The position numbers were made by a program, and so were the translations under genes. A model generated the notes under the pieces. That model was not told where the DNA came from. It was given only the letters and a program-made list of their open reading frames with translations, and ran no database searches. 6,539 nt of DNA, taken from an uncultured Ruminococcus sp. Lineage in GTDB: Bacteria; Bacillota; Clostridia; Oscillospirales; Ruminococcaceae. The DNA lies in NCBI GenBank assembly GCA_947176565.1, contig CAMWRC010000067.1:1-6539 (forward strand), given 5' to 3'. This document shows positions 6,335-6,539 of the stretch, piece after piece. Position 1 is the first letter of the stretch. Every line of letters starts with the position of its first letter.

Positions 6335-6354
6335 GTTGTAATCAGATGAGTTAC
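6335..6354 (+). promoter_or_regulatory. Operator-like box 3 (cupin start site)
   Basis: GTTGTAATCAGATGAGTTAC fits GTTGTART-N7-GTTAC, the plus-strand form of box 1, and covers the predicted cupin transcription start. Together with box 2 it forms a large interrupted palindrome centred at 6325. Confidence 0.6.
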
Positions 6355-6360
6355 ATCTGA
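6342..6360. repeat. Inverted repeat in the cupin leader
   Basis: TCAGATG (6342-6348) and CATCTGA (6354-6360) are perfect 7-bp arms around a 5-nt centre, overlapping box 3. In the mRNA this would form a hairpin near the 5' end, 12 nt before the GGAGG ribosome site. No T-run follows, so it is not a terminator; it is more likely part of the operator or a stabilising stem. Confidence 0.5.
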
Positions 6361-6385
6361 AAATTATTAAATGGAGGTTACTATT

Positions 6386-6539
6386 ATGAGTAAATTCAGC
6401 AAAGTAAGTGTTGCACAGGACGCAAGAACAGAGCTTCATGATAAGCTTGCTCTGACAGGTGCGGAAATCAGTGTTAATAATCTGCCTGCAGGTGCGTGTG
6501 TTCCTTTCGTACATTCCCATAAACAGAACGAAGAAATCT
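6386..6539 (+). CDS. Cupin-domain protein, N-terminal part (runs off the window)
   Basis: The first 51 codons of an open frame are present with no stop before the window end. GGAGG (6373-6377) lies 8 nt before the ATG, and a perfect promoter lies upstream. The peptide begins [20 protein letters not shown] and reaches [18 protein letters not shown], which fits cupin motif 1: H43, H45 and E49 or E50 would bind a metal such as Fe or Mn. The fold starts early, so this is probably a small single-domain cupin of about 100-120 residues, though its length cannot be seen. The substrate is unknown; small cupins range from dioxygenases and isomerases to sugar-binding proteins. The divergent Rrf2 gene and shared boxes suggest induction by whatever the regulator senses, plausibly redox, nitrosative or electrophile stress. 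Confidence 0.8.
   Translation, partial: MSKFSKVSVAQDARTELHDKLALTGAEISVNNLPAGACVPFVHSHKQNEEI

Noticed and set aside
6242..6520. A 92-codon minus-strand open frame over the cupin start
   Set aside because: It runs antisense to the cupin reading frame and through both promoters and the operator boxes. The translation is Cys-rich and low-complexity with no family resemblance.

Overview
The window looks like a chromosomal segment of a fibre-degrading, low-to-moderate G+C Firmicute, most probably a Ruminococcus related to R. flavefaciens. Two large secreted polysaccharidases both end in type I dockerins with a near-identical first repeat (VAD-TLLLQYLGN-D-Y), the hallmark of cellulosome subunits. 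The other genes resemble Bacillus/Clostridia families: a YwaC/RelP-type alarmone synthetase, a YwnA-type Rrf2 regulator and a small cupin. The genus is inferred from dockerin style and cannot be proved from this stretch.

Layout. Positions 1-100 hold a near-consensus promoter and leader for a secreted CBM22-GH10-dockerin xylanase (101-2041, +). A UUCG-capped terminator (2055-2088) separates it from a convergent small (p)ppGpp synthetase gene (2103-2807, -), which has a perfect consensus promoter at 2842-2870 and a probable TTG start. Just upstream of that promoter is the terminator (2873-2912) of a GH9 cellulase gene (2927-5521, -). The cellulase has a signal peptide, a GH9 domain, two related beta-rich carbohydrate-binding-like modules, Thr/Pro linkers and a dockerin. 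Its 243-bp upstream region (5522-5764) holds a -10 box without a good -35, three exact tandem 11-bp repeats, and the terminator of the next gene. That gene (5765-6187, -) encodes a 140-residue Rrf2-family repressor. It diverges from a cupin gene (6386 to window end, +, truncated by the window) across a 198-bp intergenic region full of repeats.

How the parts fit. The xylanase and cellulase would be exported and docked, probably through the same cohesin type, to attack plant cell walls. Their promoters differ: the xylanase has a near-perfect housekeeping promoter with a palindrome at the start site, while the cellulase promoter looks activator-dependent. The Rrf2/cupin pair forms a separate regulatory unit. 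Two strong divergent promoters there share 20-bp boxes (GTTGTART-N7-GTTAC), placed so that one regulator, most simply the Rrf2 protein itself, could repress both. The alarmone synthetase has its own promoter and terminators, so nothing in the sequence ties it to the enzymes beyond position.

The window contains no obvious wholly new system. The most informative parts are the Rrf2/cupin operator architecture, the phased repeats before the cellulase, and the paired C-terminal modules of the cellulase. No tRNA, rRNA, CRISPR array or mobile element was seen, and no stretch over 300 bases lacks a gene.
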